Below, piece by piece: positions 8,806 through 15,990 of a stretch of 48,305 bases of DNA. The position numbers were made by a program, and so were the translations under genes. Source of the DNA: Paludibacteraceae bacterium (lineage in GTDB: Bacteria > Bacteroidota > Bacteroidia > Bacteroidales > Paludibacteraceae). The notes below the pieces were generated by a model that saw only the letters and a list, made by a program, of their open reading frames with translations, was not told the DNA's origin and made no database searches. Numbering within the stretch: position 1 is the stretch's first letter; each line of letters starts with the position of its first letter. The stretch spans positions 1-48,305 of the forward strand of contig CAJOFV010000008.1 of NCBI GenBank assembly GCA_905233925.1, given 5' to 3'.

Positions 8806-8817
8806 GTTGCTTGTTTT

Positions 8818-9243
8818 TTAGTCTTCGAAAGGAAGATATACAACTTCTATGCCAGCGCGTTCAAGAAGTTCAACTCCGTCCATGAGCCGATACTTTTCGC
8901 CATAAACCACGCGCTTGATGCCGGATTGGATAATCAGTTTGGAACATTCCATACATGGCGATGCGGTCACATAAAGCGTAGCGCCGTCAGCGGAATTGTT
9001 TGAGCGTGCCACTTTGGTAATAGCATTCGCTTCAGCGTGCAGAACATAGGGTTTGGATACATTGTTTTCGTCCTCACAGATGTTCTCGAAACCGGAAGGA
9101 GTGCCGTTGAAACCGTCGGAAATAATCATTTGATGGTTGACCATCAGGGCACCGACTTTGCGGCGTATGCAGTAGGAGTTTTCCGCCCAAGTGCGCGCCA
9201 TTTTCATGTATAAGTGGTCACGTTTGAGTTGCTTATCGGTCAT
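8818..9243 (-). CDS. dCMP / cytidine deaminase family protein
   Basis: A 141-residue zinc deaminase. The start at 9243 (MTDKQLKRDHLYMKMA) is preferred because it lies about 30 nt after a good promoter; the longer frame back to 9462 would run through that promoter and the tRNA-Cys. Zinc motifs are visible: HAEANAI (His and catalytic Glu) and SPCMECSKLI (two Cys). RKVGALMVNHQMIISDGFNGTPSGF matches deoxycytidylate deaminases, which make dUMP for thymidylate synthesis. ComEB in competence operons belongs to the same family, which is noteworthy beside comEC and a ComEA-like gene, though the enzyme is also widespread on its own. Confidence 0.92.
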   Translation of the reverse strand: MTDKQLKRDHLYMKMARTWAENSYCIRRKVGALMVNHQMIISDGFNGTPSGFENICEDENNVSKPYVLHAEANAITKVARSNNSADGATLYVTASPCMECSKLIIQSGIKRVVYGEKYRLMDGVELLERAGIEVVYLPFED

Positions 9244-9270
9244 AGTTTGTCGTTTTTTGTTTATAAATCG

Positions 9271-9282
9271 GGCGCAAAGGTA
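9271..9282 (-). promoter_or_regulatory. promoter -7 element for the deaminase gene
   Basis: On the minus strand this reads TACCTTTGCGCC, a TAnnTTTG element about 30 nt before the chosen ATG. It decides the start of the deaminase. Confidence 0.6.
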
Positions 9283-9330
9283 CAGCTTTTTTGGGAAACA
9301 TGCAAGAGAATCGGCATTATTTTGCATAAA

Positions 9331-9367
9331 AAAGAGAACGTGCTGATGTTCAACTCGTTCTCTTTTT
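9331..9367 (-). terminator. rho-independent terminator after tRNA-Cys
   Basis: A 10-bp stem (AAAGAGAACG at 9331-9340 with its complement at 9356-9365) has A- and T-runs on both sides, so it could work in both directions. It lies directly after the 3' end of tRNA-Cys. Confidence 0.75.
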
Positions 9368-9369
9368 TG

Positions 9370-9440
9370 AGGTCGGTAGCAGATTCGAACCGCTGTCCCC
9401 GGTTTTGCAGACCGGTCCCTAACCACTCGGGCAACCGACC
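9370..9440 (-). tRNA. tRNA-Cys (GCA)
   Basis: The minus strand folds into a cloverleaf: a perfect 7-bp acceptor (GGTCGGT with ACCGACC), a D arm with GAGTGGTTAGG, an anticodon stem CCGGT/ACCGG closing the loop CTGCAAA with anticodon GCA, a short variable region and a T loop TTCGAAT. The discriminator base is U73, as expected for tRNA-Cys. The CCA end is not encoded. A promoter lies just upstream and a terminator directly downstream, so it is a single-gene unit. Confidence 0.95.
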
Positions 9441-9444
9441 AAAA

Positions 9445-9490
9445 TCTCAAAAGCGGCTGCAAAAGTACAACAAATATTTGGACTGTGCAA
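9445..9490 (-). promoter_or_regulatory. promoter and shared leader of tRNA-Cys
   Basis: On the minus strand, TTG (9490-9488), a 20-nt spacer, then TACTTTTGC (from 9467). The 20-mer TTTTGCAGCCGCTTTTGAGA at 9464-9445 is identical to the region in front of tRNA-Asn (11523-11542). Confidence 0.75.
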
Positions 9491-9529
9491 CTTTTTTCGC
9501 AGAATTATTGCATTTTTCTTGAAATCCGG

Positions 9530-10246
9530 CTATTTTTTGATGTTTTTTATGACCTCCTCGCGAATAATATCAATCGTATTCTGCGGATTTTCCTTGTCAA
9601 AAGTTTCCGGCATAATCGGTTTGCCAACATGCATGTGAACCGGATAACGGGTAACGTAATGCGCTTTTCTGTTCATCACCTCGTAGCAGCCGGAAAGCGA
9701 AATAGGAACAATCGGTAAATTCAAATCCAACGCAATGCGGAAGGCACCTTTCTTGAACGGGCCTGTTTCTCCCGTCAGCGAGCGAGTTCCTTCCGGGAAG
9801 ATGACCGTACAAATGCCGTCTTGCAACGTTTGCTCCACTTCGGCAAGGCTTTCACGAGCTGCGGTCGCCGAACCGCGCTTGATATAAACGTGTCCGAGCA
9901 GTTTGCAGGCGGTTCCGACAAAGGGAATCTTGCGGAGTTCCTGCTTCATAAGCCATCTAAAAGTGACGGGCAGCCAGCCATAGATGGTCCAAATATCAAA
10001 CATGGACTGGTGATTGGCGATGAAAATATAGGATTGTCCTTTCTTGATGTTTTCCAAACCGCTAACGGAAACCGGGATAAAGAAAGCGTAAAGGAAAGTG
10101 CGTCCCCAGAAGGAGATGAAGCGATTGAGCCACAGCGCTTTGTTCCAATGAGAAAAAAGGATGGTGGTTATAGCGACAAACATTGTCCAAATCCACAAAA
10201 GCGGAAAAGCGATGAGATACTGATAAAGGATATAAAAAAATTTCAT
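9530..10246 (-). CDS. plsC: 1-acyl-sn-glycerol-3-phosphate acyltransferase
   Basis: A 238-residue membrane-associated acyltransferase with two N-terminal hydrophobic segments. It shows the PlsC motifs in order: NHQSMFDIW (HX4D catalytic pair), KRGS (substrate contact), FPEGTRS (glycerol-phosphate binding) and LPIVPISLSG. It makes phosphatidic acid from lysophosphatidic acid at the inner membrane. Length is standard. I see no clear TAnnTTTG element in front of its start; the spacer there holds an 11-nt ladder repeat. Confidence 0.93.
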   Translation of the reverse strand: MKFFYILYQYLIAFPLLWIWTMFVAITTILFSHWNKALWLNRFISFWGRTFLYAFFIPVSVSGLENIKKGQSYIFIANHQSMFDIWTIYGWLPVTFRWLMKQELRKIPFVGTACKLLGHVYIKRGSATAARESLAEVEQTLQDGICTVIFPEGTRSLTGETGPFKKGAFRIALDLNLPIVPISLSGCYEVMNRKAHYVTRYPVHMHVGKPIMPETFDKENPQNTIDIIREEVIKNIKK

Positions 10247-10281
10247 ATTATTATATTATATATAAGGTGTGTTGGAAAAAT

Positions 10282-10413
10282 TTTATTCTTTTAGTGCAAT
10301 TTTGGGTTACTTTTGGTTTACTCTTGAGCTTGTCTTTGGTTTCTCTTGGCTTAATCACGCAGTAATCACCCAATAATCACCCAATAATCACCCAATAATC
10401 ACCCAATATTGCT
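10282..10413 (+). repeat. 11-nt ladder array (locus A)
   Basis: The spacer between the kinase gene and plsC splits into twelve consecutive 11-nt units without a phase break. The last full units (10370-10402) are three identical copies of CCAATAATCAC, preceded by GCAGTAATCAC and GGCTTAATCAC. Earlier units drift to GGTTTACTCTT-like and GGGTTACTTTT-like words. Each unit resembles its neighbour more than distant ones. Confidence 0.85.
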
Positions 10414-10422
10414 TCGTTGAAA

Positions 10423-11427
10423 TCAGTTTTGCAGGTAGCGGAGCATGAAACCACGGTACATGGCACAGATGCGGCGGATTTCATCCCAAGTTGCTTCATT
10501 GAGTTTTGTACCGATAATCTCAACCACCCGGCCAGCAGCAATCGTTCCGATTTCTCCGCAACGGCGGATGTCAAAGCCATCGGAAAGCGCATGCAGGAAA
10601 CCACCGGCGTACAAGTCACCTGCTCCGGTGGAGTCTGTGCAGGAAGTGGTGATGGCTCCGATGTGGAAAACGGTGTCATCCTGCTGCACGTAACTGCCTC
10701 GTTTGCCGACTTTGACGATGGCAATGTCACATTCCTTTGCAATCTGTGCGACGGATTCTTCGGGATTGAGACCGGTGTAAGCAAACGATTCATCCTCATT
10801 GGCAAAGACAATGTCCACGTATTTGTGAATCAGACCTTTCAAGAACTCGTGATTTTCGGAAACGACATTGTAACTTGCCAAATCGAGGGAAACGGTGCAA
10901 CCGGCTTGCTTGGCAAGCTGCATGGCGCGTTCAATCATTTTGTGGTCCTGAACGAGATAGCCTTCGAGGTGGAAGATGTCATAACCGATGAACGCTTCTT
11001 TGTTCAAATCTTCCGCGCGCATGTCCGCTGCGGCGCCGAGGTATGTGGCAAAAGTGCGCTCGCCATCCGGCGTAATGAGCACAATACAGCAACCGGACAT
11101 TTTGTCCTGCGAAGTGAGTAGCATCGGGCTGACGCCGTTTTTGACCAGGTCTTCCCGGTAGAAATCGCCAATCTCATCGTTACCGATTTTTCCGATGAAA
11201 GCGGCTTTTCCGCCAAGTTGTGTGATGGTAGTAACGGTGTTGCTGGCGCTACCTCCTGCGACCAGTTTTTTCCGGAAACTTGCGAACCGGAACTGAATCT
11301 GCTCGTTTTGCTCCATCGAAATCAAGTTCATACTGCCTTTCGGGAGACCTAATTCCCTCAAGTCATCTTCGGAGACCTGGATGAGAACATCCGTCAATGC
11401 GTTGCCTAAACCAAGGACTTTTTTCAT
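10423..11427 (-). CDS. PfkB-family carbohydrate/nucleoside kinase, adenosine-kinase-like
   Basis: A 334-residue ribokinase-fold enzyme. The N-terminal GLGNALTDVLIQV, the first signature VAGGSASNTVTTITQLGGKAAFIGKIGND, and the C-terminal DSTGAGDLYAGGFLHALSDG with the catalytic Asp near residue 271 place it in the PfkB family. Overall it is closest to the bacterial adenosine-kinase-like/sugar-kinase branch, phosphorylating a nucleoside or sugar with ATP. The exact substrate cannot be read from the sequence. It is a single-gene unit with its own promoter, followed by the ladder spacer and plsC. Confidence 0.88.
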   Translation of the reverse strand: MKKVLGLGNALTDVLIQVSEDDLRELGLPKGSMNLISMEQNEQIQFRFASFRKKLVAGGSASNTVTTITQLGGKAAFIGKIGNDEIGDFYREDLVKNGVSPMLLTSQDKMSGCCIVLITPDGERTFATYLGAAADMRAEDLNKEAFIGYDIFHLEGYLVQDHKMIERAMQLAKQAGCTVSLDLASYNVVSENHEFLKGLIHKYVDIVFANEDESFAYTGLNPEESVAQIAKECDIAIVKVGKRGSYVQQDDTVFHIGAITTSCTDSTGAGDLYAGGFLHALSDGFDIRRCGEIGTIAAGRVVEIIGTKLNEATWDEIRRICAMYRGFMLRYLQN

Positions 11428-11466
11428 AAAAACAGCCGTTTTTTGGTATAAAAATCAAAATTTTTT

Positions 11467-11475
11467 GCAAAGATA
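11467..11475 (-). promoter_or_regulatory. promoter -7 element for the kinase gene
   Basis: On the minus strand this reads TATCTTTGC, about 40 nt before the kinase ATG. No good upstream TTG is visible. Confidence 0.5.
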
Positions 11476-11496
11476 CGCATTTTTTTTGAAAAAAAC

Positions 11497-11542
11497 TTGG
11501 TGGAATAAAAAAAATGTTGTAATTTTGCAGCCGCTTTTGAGA
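11497..11542 (+). promoter_or_regulatory. promoter and shared leader of tRNA-Asn
   Basis: TTG at 11497-11499, 20-nt spacer, TAATTTTG at 11520-11527. The following bases share the 20-mer TTTTGCAGCCGCTTTTGAGA (11523-11542) with the tRNA-Cys promoter. Confidence 0.75.
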
Positions 11543-11573
11543 AAGAAAGTCAAAAATCGGTCCAAAAAAGCAT

Positions 11574-11647
11574 GCTTCCTTAGCTCAGTCGGTTAGAGCA
11601 TCTGACTGTTAATCAGGGGGTCCTAGGTTCAAGTCCTAGAGGGAGCG
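11574..11647 (+). tRNA. tRNA-Asn (GTT)
   Basis: A 74-nt cloverleaf: acceptor GCTTCCT with AGGGAGC (one G-U pair), D arm TAGCTCAGTCGGTTAGAGCA, anticodon stem TCTGA/TCAGG around CTGTTAA with anticodon GTT, T stem CTAGG/CCTAG around TTCAAGT, and discriminator G73 as expected for Asn. CCA is not encoded. A strong terminator follows at once. Confidence 0.96.
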
Positions 11648-11649
11648 CG

Positions 11650-11686
11650 AGAGTGACGGCAAAAAAATGCCGCCACTCTTTTTTTT
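11650..11686 (+). terminator. rho-independent terminator after tRNA-Asn
   Basis: A 12-bp stem with one A-C mismatch (11650-11661 with 11668-11679), loop of six A, followed by eight T. Confidence 0.85.
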
Positions 11687-11705
11687 GAAAAAAATTTTTA
11701 TAAAT

Positions 11706-11737
11706 TTGCATATATGCAAAAATTGTTGTAATTTTGC
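11706..11737 (+). promoter_or_regulatory. promoter of the mreB-rodA operon
   Basis: TTG at 11706-11708, 20-nt spacer, TAATTTTGC from 11729. A second TATAAATTTGC-like element lies just upstream (about 11699-11709). The mreB leader would be about 85 nt. Confidence 0.65.
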
Positions 11738-11825
11738 GCAATTTTACACATTTTTGCGAGAGTGTGGTCATTTTGGGTGGAATTTTGGCAAAAAAAACGG
11801 TACGAAAAAATAAAAAATACACAAT

Positions 11826-12845
11826 ATGGGACTTTTTTCTTTTACTCAAGAGATTGCCATTGATTTGGGAACAGCCAACACGATTATCATTTGTGATGAT
11901 GAGGTGGTAGTTGACGAGCCTTCGGTTGTTGCGATCAGCATGGCAGACAACAAAATGGTAGCTGTAGGCCGTAAAGCACAGCAAATGATTGGTAAGGGAG
12001 GCAACATGATTCGTACCGTGCGCCCGCTCCGCGACGGTGTGATAGCCGATTTCTATGCCTGCGAGATGATGATTCGCGGTATGATTCGCATGATTCCGAA
12101 GCAGACGCGCCTTTTCTCGCCGAGTATCAAAATGGTGGTATGTATCCCGTCGGGTTCGACCGAAGTGGAGATTCGTGCCGTGCGCGACAGTTCGGAACAC
12201 GCCGGCGGTCGCGATGTGTATATGATTTACGAACCGATGGCTGCGGCAATCGGCATGGGCATCGATGTGGAAAGTCCGGAAGGTTGCATGGTGGTAGATA
12301 TTGGTGGCGGTACAACGGAGATTGCGGTTATTTCGCTGGGCGGCATCGTGTCGAACAAGTCTATCAAGATTGCAGGTGACGACTTCAATGCGGATATCGT
12401 GGAATATATGGGACGTATGCATAACCTGCGTATCGACGAGCCGACCGCAGAACGCATCAAGATCCAAGTGGGATCGGCACTGCCGGAACTGGAAGATGCG
12501 CCGGAAGATTTCATGGTAATCGGTCCGAACAAAGTGACTGCGCTACCGATGCAAGTGCCGGTTTCGTATCAGGAGATTGCACATTGCCTGGAGAAAAGTA
12601 TTTCGAAAGTGGAGCAAGCCATTCTGCAAGCGCTGGAGTCCACTCCGCCCGAATTGTATGCAGATATCGTGAAACGCGGTATTTACTTGGCAGGCGGCGG
12701 TGCGCTGCTGCACGGTTTGGCCAAACGTCTCACGGACAAAATCACGATTCCGTTCCATGTAGCAGAGGATCCGTTGCGTGCGGTAGCCCGCGGAACAGGA
12801 GTGGCTTTGAAGAATGTCAATAACTTCGGGTTCCTGATTCGTTAA
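11826..12845 (+). CDS. mreB: rod shape-determining protein MreB
   Basis: A 339-residue bacterial actin. Visible motifs: phosphate-1 loop AIDLGTANTIIIC, phosphate-2 loop VVDIGGGTTEIAVISLGG and adenosine motif GIYLAGGGALLHGLAKRL. A short amphipathic N-terminus (MGLFSFTQE) suits membrane association. MreB filaments position the elongation machinery of the side wall. It heads a five-gene operon; its TAA overlaps the mreC ATG by one base (TAATG). Confidence 0.98.
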   Translation: MGLFSFTQEIAIDLGTANTIIICDDEVVVDEPSVVAISMADNKMVAVGRKAQQMIGKGGNMIRTVRPLRDGVIADFYACEMMIRGMIRMIPKQTRLFSPSIKMVVCIPSGSTEVEIRAVRDSSEHAGGRDVYMIYEPMAAAIGMGIDVESPEGCMVVDIGGGTTEIAVISLGGIVSNKSIKIAGDDFNADIVEYMGRMHNLRIDEPTAERIKIQVGSALPELEDAPEDFMVIGPNKVTALPMQVPVSYQEIAHCLEKSISKVEQAILQALESTPPELYADIVKRGIYLAGGGALLHGLAKRLTDKITIPFHVAEDPLRAVARGTGVALKNVNNFGFLIR

Positions 12846-13669
12846 TGCAAAGTCTGCTCAAGTTCATACAAAAATACAGCAACTTCCTGATATTCATTAT
12901 CCTGGAAGTTGTTGCTTTTTTGCTTTTGACGAGCTATAACGAATATCCGAAGAGCAGCGTGCTATCGACGTCGAACGCGATAGTTGCTTTCAGTTACAAG
13001 GTGGCGGACAATGTGACGTCTTACTTCCGGCTGCGGTCCGTGAATGAACAATTGCAGGCAGAAAACGCCGAACTGCGCAGCCAACTGGCTGAATTTCAGA
13101 ATCTTGCAGAGGATTCGGTGGAAGAAAATGCGTATCATTACGCCCATTTGGACTATGGCTGCATTCCGGCGAAAGTGATACAATTGAGCACGAATAAACA
13201 GCATAACTTCCTGACAATCAACAAGGGACGCCGCGACAGCCTGTATCAGGGAATGGGTGTAAGAAACAGCGAAGGTGTGGTAGGTATCGTGACGAATGTG
13301 AGCGAGCGTTTTGCAGTAGTTATTCCGATTATCAACACGAACAGCCGAATTAGTGCGAAGTTCCTTAAAAACGGTTACTATGGCACGGTGGAATGGGATG
13401 GATTTGATTATCGGTATGCCAAACTGACTGATGTGGCGTCGCATTTGTCGGTAGCTGTCGGCGACACGATTGTTACCAGTGGACTTTCACCTGTCTTTCC
13501 GGAAAATATCCCGCTAGCGATTGTGGAATCGGCCGTGTTGCACGAAGGCGATTCGTACTATACTATCAAAGTAAGGCTGCAAACCGATTTCAGGAAGTTG
13601 AATTATGTGCAACTGATTGACAATCACGCGTTTACAGAAGAAAAATCATTATCAGGCCATGCAGATTAA
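12845..13669 (+). CDS. mreC: rod shape-determining protein MreC
   Basis: A 274-residue bitopic protein: one N-terminal transmembrane helix (about residues 12-30), a coiled coil (SVNEQLQAENAELRSQLAEF) and a periplasmic beta domain including GRRDSLYQGMGVRNSEGVVGIV and the late GLSPVFPENIPLAIV segment typical of the family. It links MreB to PBP2 and RodA. Length is normal. It overlaps mreD by 11 bp. Confidence 0.95.
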   Translation: MQSLLKFIQKYSNFLIFIILEVVAFLLLTSYNEYPKSSVLSTSNAIVAFSYKVADNVTSYFRLRSVNEQLQAENAELRSQLAEFQNLAEDSVEENAYHYAHLDYGCIPAKVIQLSTNKQHNFLTINKGRRDSLYQGMGVRNSEGVVGIVTNVSERFAVVIPIINTNSRISAKFLKNGYYGTVEWDGFDYRYAKLTDVASHLSVAVGDTIVTSGLSPVFPENIPLAIVESAVLHEGDSYYTIKVRLQTDFRKLNYVQLIDNHAFTEEKSLSGHAD

Positions 13670-14150
13670 AACCGTCATACAGTGGATTGTGGTCTTTTTG
13701 TTGCAGATTTTTCTGTTCAACAATCTGCAATTTTACGGACTGTGTCAGCCGCAGGTGTATGTGTTGTGCCTGTTGATGATGCCGATTGTGCTGCCGCGCT
13801 GGGCGGATATGCTCATCGGTTTCGGCGTCGGGCTGCTTATGGATATTTTCTGCAATTCGATTGGTGTGCACACGGCGGCATGTACATTCCTGATGTACGT
13901 CCGCCAGCCGCTCATTGCCGTATTGGTGCAGGAGCACGAGCGTCTTACCGGCGAAATAAGTTGGCAGACTATCAGTCCGGATGCTTTCATCAAGTATGTA
14001 GTTGCTCTCGTTTGTCTGCACCAACTGACTGTCAGTATTTTAGCCGCATGGAGTTTCAGCCATTTCGGAATGATGATTCTACAATTCATCATCAGTGCGA
14101 CACTCAATATCGGTCTCATATTGGGATACAACCTAATCCGCAGGCAGTAA
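13659..14150 (+). CDS. mreD: rod shape-determining protein MreD
   Basis: A 163-residue polytopic protein with about five transmembrane segments. The start at 13659 (MQIKTVIQWIVVFLLQIFLF) is preferred over a frame Met at 13617, because it places the first helix at the N-terminus and limits the overlap with mreC to 11 bp. MPIVLPRWADMLIGFGVGLLMDIF and GVHTAACTFLMYVRQPL match MreD. Its role is in the elongasome with MreC; no enzymatic motif is expected. The next start is 1 nt after the stop. Confidence 0.93.
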   Translation: MQIKTVIQWIVVFLLQIFLFNNLQFYGLCQPQVYVLCLLMMPIVLPRWADMLIGFGVGLLMDIFCNSIGVHTAACTFLMYVRQPLIAVLVQEHERLTGEISWQTISPDAFIKYVVALVCLHQLTVSILAAWSFSHFGMMILQFIISATLNIGLILGYNLIRRQ

Positions 14151-14151
14151 A

Positions 14152-15990
14152 ATGATTAACGATAAGTACTATAATCGGCGTTATGTTATCAGCGGCATAG
14201 CCGTTGGAATCGTACTTATTTACATCATCAAGCTCTTTTTCGTGCAGATTATTGACCAATCAACCAAGGAACAGGCAGAGAGTAATGCGCTTGTTCACCA
14301 GACGATTTATCCGTCACGCGGCCTGATTTACGACCGCAACGGCGAATTGTTGGTTTTCAACCAGCCGATATATGATGTAACCATTGTTTTGCGCGAAATG
14401 GGTGCGGACTTTGACACGCTGGCGTTTTGCAATGTACTGGGCATTGACCGCGAAGCGTTTGACACCCGCATAGCTGAAATCAGCAACAAGCGCAAGAACC
14501 GCGGTTTTTCCCGCCACACGCCGCAAGTATTTATGTCCCAGCTCAATAAAGTGGATATTGCGCCGTTGCAGGAGTCGTTGTACCGTTTTCCTGGTGTAGC
14601 ATTGCGCAAACGGACCTTGCGTGATTATACTTACAAGGCGGCGGCACATGCATTAGGAAGTGTCGGTGAAGTTAGCCAGAGAGACATTGAAGCAGACGAT
14701 TATTATCAATCCGGCGACTATGCGGGACGCGATGGAATCGAGAAAACTTACGAGTCGCAGCTCCGTGGAATCAAAGGCGAGGAGATTTTGATGCGCGATT
14801 CCAAGGGACGTATCCAGGGGCGCTATAAAGAGGGAGAAGAGGATGTTCCTGCCCAAGCCGGAACAGATTTGCATTTGACGATAGATATCCAACTGCAGTT
14901 GATTGCGGAACAACTTTTGTCCGGTAAAATCGGCAGTGTGGTGGCAATAGAGCCTGCAACCGGCGAGATTCTGACTATGGCCTCCAGTCCGACATGGAAT
15001 CCGCAATTGCTGGTTGGTAAAATCCGTTCGGAGAATTATTCCAAACTGTCGCAAGACAAGACGAAACCTCTCTACAACCGTGCCACGCAAGCAATGTATT
15101 CTCCGGGTTCGACTTTCAAGGTGGTTCAATCGCTGGTTTGTTTGCAGGAGGGTGGCATTTCTCCGGCTACCAAATACCCATGTAGCGGACCTCAATCCAC
15201 GCCAATCAAGTGCACCCACCATCATGGCAGCCCGGTTTCGCTGGAGGAAGCAATTGAACAGAGTTGCAATCCATACTTCTGGTGCGCGTTTCGCGATATG
15301 CTGCAAAAAGACGGTTATAGTTCTGATAATGAGCCGTTTAGAAAACGTTACCAGCTTTGGCGGGATGACATGCAGCAATTCGGATTCGGAAAACGGTTTG
15401 CGGACTCGGACCTTGCAGAGCAATCTTCCGGCAGTATTCCTTCCGTTGCTTATTATGACCACTTCTATGGCAAAACAGGCTGGAAAGCCATTACCATCCG
15501 TTCGCTCAGTATCGGGCAGGGCGAAATTCTGGTCACACCACTCCAGCTTGCCAACGAAGCGGCAATCATCGCCAACGGTGGCTATTATATCACACCGCAT
15601 CTGAATCGCTCGGACTCGATGAAATCGCACAAACATACCACTTCCATAGATGCCAAATATTTCCCGCTTGTACAGAACGGAATGGAGCGCGTGATGACGC
15701 ACGGAACAGGACGGTGGTATCAGATTGACTCGATTTCATCGTGTGGAAAGACCGGAACGGTTCAGAATCCGCATGGAAAAGATCATGCTATCTTTATCGG
15801 CTTTGCGCCGAAAGAGAATCCGCAAATAGCAGTTGCTGTTGTAGTGGAGAATGCCGGTTTCGGCGCTACTTGGGCGGCACCGGTGGCTTCGCTGCTTATG
15901 GAAAAATATTTGACCGGTGAAATCAAACGGACCGGATTGTTTAACCGCATAAAAGACGCTGTTTTGAACGAAGATGTCACGGAATGGTAG
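14152..15990 (+). CDS. mrdA: penicillin-binding protein 2 (elongasome transpeptidase)
   Basis: A 612-residue class B PBP. One transmembrane helix (about residues 12-32), then the dimerisation domain beginning TIYPSRGLIYDRNGELL, then the transpeptidase domain with active-site SXXK at S320 (YSPGSTFK), the SXN triad at S371 (QSCNPYF) and KTG at K533 (CGKTGTVQNP). It cross-links side-wall peptidoglycan together with RodA. Length and motifs are complete. It overlaps rodA by 17 bp. Confidence 0.97.
   Translation: MINDKYYNRRYVISGIAVGIVLIYIIKLFFVQIIDQSTKEQAESNALVHQTIYPSRGLIYDRNGELLVFNQPIYDVTIVLREMGADFDTLAFCNVLGIDREAFDTRIAEISNKRKNRGFSRHTPQVFMSQLNKVDIAPLQESLYRFPGVALRKRTLRDYTYKAAAHALGSVGEVSQRDIEADDYYQSGDYAGRDGIEKTYESQLRGIKGEEILMRDSKGRIQGRYKEGEEDVPAQAGTDLHLTIDIQLQLIAEQLLSGKIGSVVAIEPATGEILTMASSPTWNPQLLVGKIRSENYSKLSQDKTKPLYNRATQAMYSPGSTFKVVQSLVCLQEGGISPATKYPCSGPQSTPIKCTHHHGSPVSLEEAIEQSCNPYFWCAFRDMLQKDGYSSDNEPFRKRYQLWRDDMQQFGFGKRFADSDLAEQSSGSIPSVAYYDHFYGKTGWKAITIRSLSIGQGEILVTPLQLANEAAIIANGGYYITPHLNRSDSMKSHKHTTSIDAKYFPLVQNGMERVMTHGTGRWYQIDSISSCGKTGTVQNPHGKDHAIFIGFAPKENPQIAVAVVVENAGFGATWAAPVASLLMEKYLTGEIKRTGLFNRIKDAVLNEDVTEW

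Noticed and set aside
9244..9462. N-terminal extension of the deaminase
   Set aside because: The extended frame would read through the promoter, the terminator hairpin and the tRNA-Cys; the Met at 9243 follows the promoter.
10359..10413. CRISPR-like look of repeated CCAATAATCAC
   Set aside because: The repeats are 11 nt with no spacers between them and no cas genes nearby; they belong to the ladder array.
11613..12467. 284-codon minus frame overlapping tRNA-Asn and mreB
   Set aside because: It ends inside the tRNA, crosses the terminator and the mreB promoter, and is antisense to the MreB motifs.
14653..15702. 349-codon frame antisense to mrdA
   Set aside because: The mrdA reading has all active-site motifs in order; the antisense frame has none.
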